This document shows, one piece after another, positions 63,807 through 64,000 of a DNA stretch of 64,000 bases. A program made the position numbers and the translations under genes. Numbering within the stretch: the first letter of the stretch is position 1; each line of letters starts with the position of its first letter. The notes below the pieces were generated by a model. It was not told the DNA's origin and did no database searches. It was given only the letters and a program-made list of their open reading frames with translations. The stretch comes from a virus, in the IMG/VR virus record IMGVR_UViG_3300042566_000510, positions 1-64,000 of that record; one strand, given 5' to 3'.

Positions 63807-64000
63807 GCCGATGGCTCCTCATCCAATCCGCACCACTCCTTGGTCTGCGCGGCGAACTCAAAGTCGGGAGACTTGAAGGCTTCCTCTGGCGTGGTCGATG
63901 TGCAACCCCAGATGCGGTCGGTCAAATCGAAGTAGCTGTAGCCATGCTCACCGATTGGCTCTCCGGTTTCCGGGTCGAGCGTGCGAGTCTTGTACACGCC
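63803..64000 (-). CDS. start-truncated gene at the right edge
   Basis: The frame has no certain start and runs off the window (a GTG at 63997 is possible). It reads VYKTRTLDPETGEPIGEHGY, then FDLTDRIWGCTSTTPEEAF and a short acidic end. Coupled to the next gene by ATGA. Family not recognised. Confidence 0.5.
   Translation of the reverse strand, partial: GVYKTRTLDPETGEPIGEHGYSYFDLTDRIWGCTSTTPEEAFKSPDFEFAAQTKEWCGLDEEPSA

Noticed and set aside
1-64000. CRISPR array, insertion sequence or diversity-generating retroelement
   Set aside because: No regularly spaced direct repeats, no transposase and no reverse transcriptase were found on either strand; the fibre repeats are protein-level shaft repeats.

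Overview
The window is most of the genome of a temperate, podovirus-like phage. Evidence for a phage: a P22-type portal, a scaffold, an N4-gp56-type major capsid protein, short-tail connector proteins, very large ejection-type virion proteins, a tyrosine integrase, an HTH repressor and a phage recombination set, packed with ATGA/GTGA overlaps. The bases look moderately GC-rich. Gene content (RdgC, YqaJ plus RecT, DUF1376/DUF6475 replication pair, DUF7220, YbcO nuclease) resembles phages of Burkholderiales, but that host is inferred, not shown.

Layout. (1) 1-36.9 kb, rightward: the morphogenesis arm, with portal, scaffold, capsid, connectors, baseplate/tail fibre, tail-tip and ejection genes, ending in polyvalent virion proteins of 2581 and 1920 aa and a strong terminator. 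(2) 36.9-39.4 kb: a tRNA-Cys, an HNH-AP2 endonuclease, a cluster of AACCACA sites that probably is the integrase-binding part of attP, the integrase and an excisionase-like gene. (3) 39.1-53.9 kb, leftward: accessory and early genes with nucleotide metabolism (MazG-like, dNMP kinase), RdgC, SSB, RNA ligase, YqaJ exonuclease, RecT and many small proteins. (4) 53.97-55.04 kb: about 1.07 kb without a credible gene, with its own promoter, operators and intrinsic terminator and many long inverted repeats. This is best read as a giant structured noncoding RNA. (5) 55.05-56.2 kb: repressor gene and a divergent switch. (6) 56.2-62.1 kb, rightward: a structured leader, then replication, HU-like, DUF1064, zinc-ribbon, proteasome-like and YbcO genes. 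(7) 62.1-64 kb, leftward: small genes running off the edge.

Regulation. A short palindrome, consensus CAACA-N3-TGTTG, recurs at about a dozen intergenic places. It lies in or against sigma70-like promoters in front of the repressor switch, the giant RNA, the leftward operons, the replication operon, the HU gene and two units inside the morphogenesis arm. I infer it is the operator of the 160-aa repressor and that the phage silences many separate promoters rather than only two. No terminase large subunit, holin or dedicated endolysin is recognised here; they may lie outside the window. The only lysozyme seen is fused to the 2581-aa virion protein.
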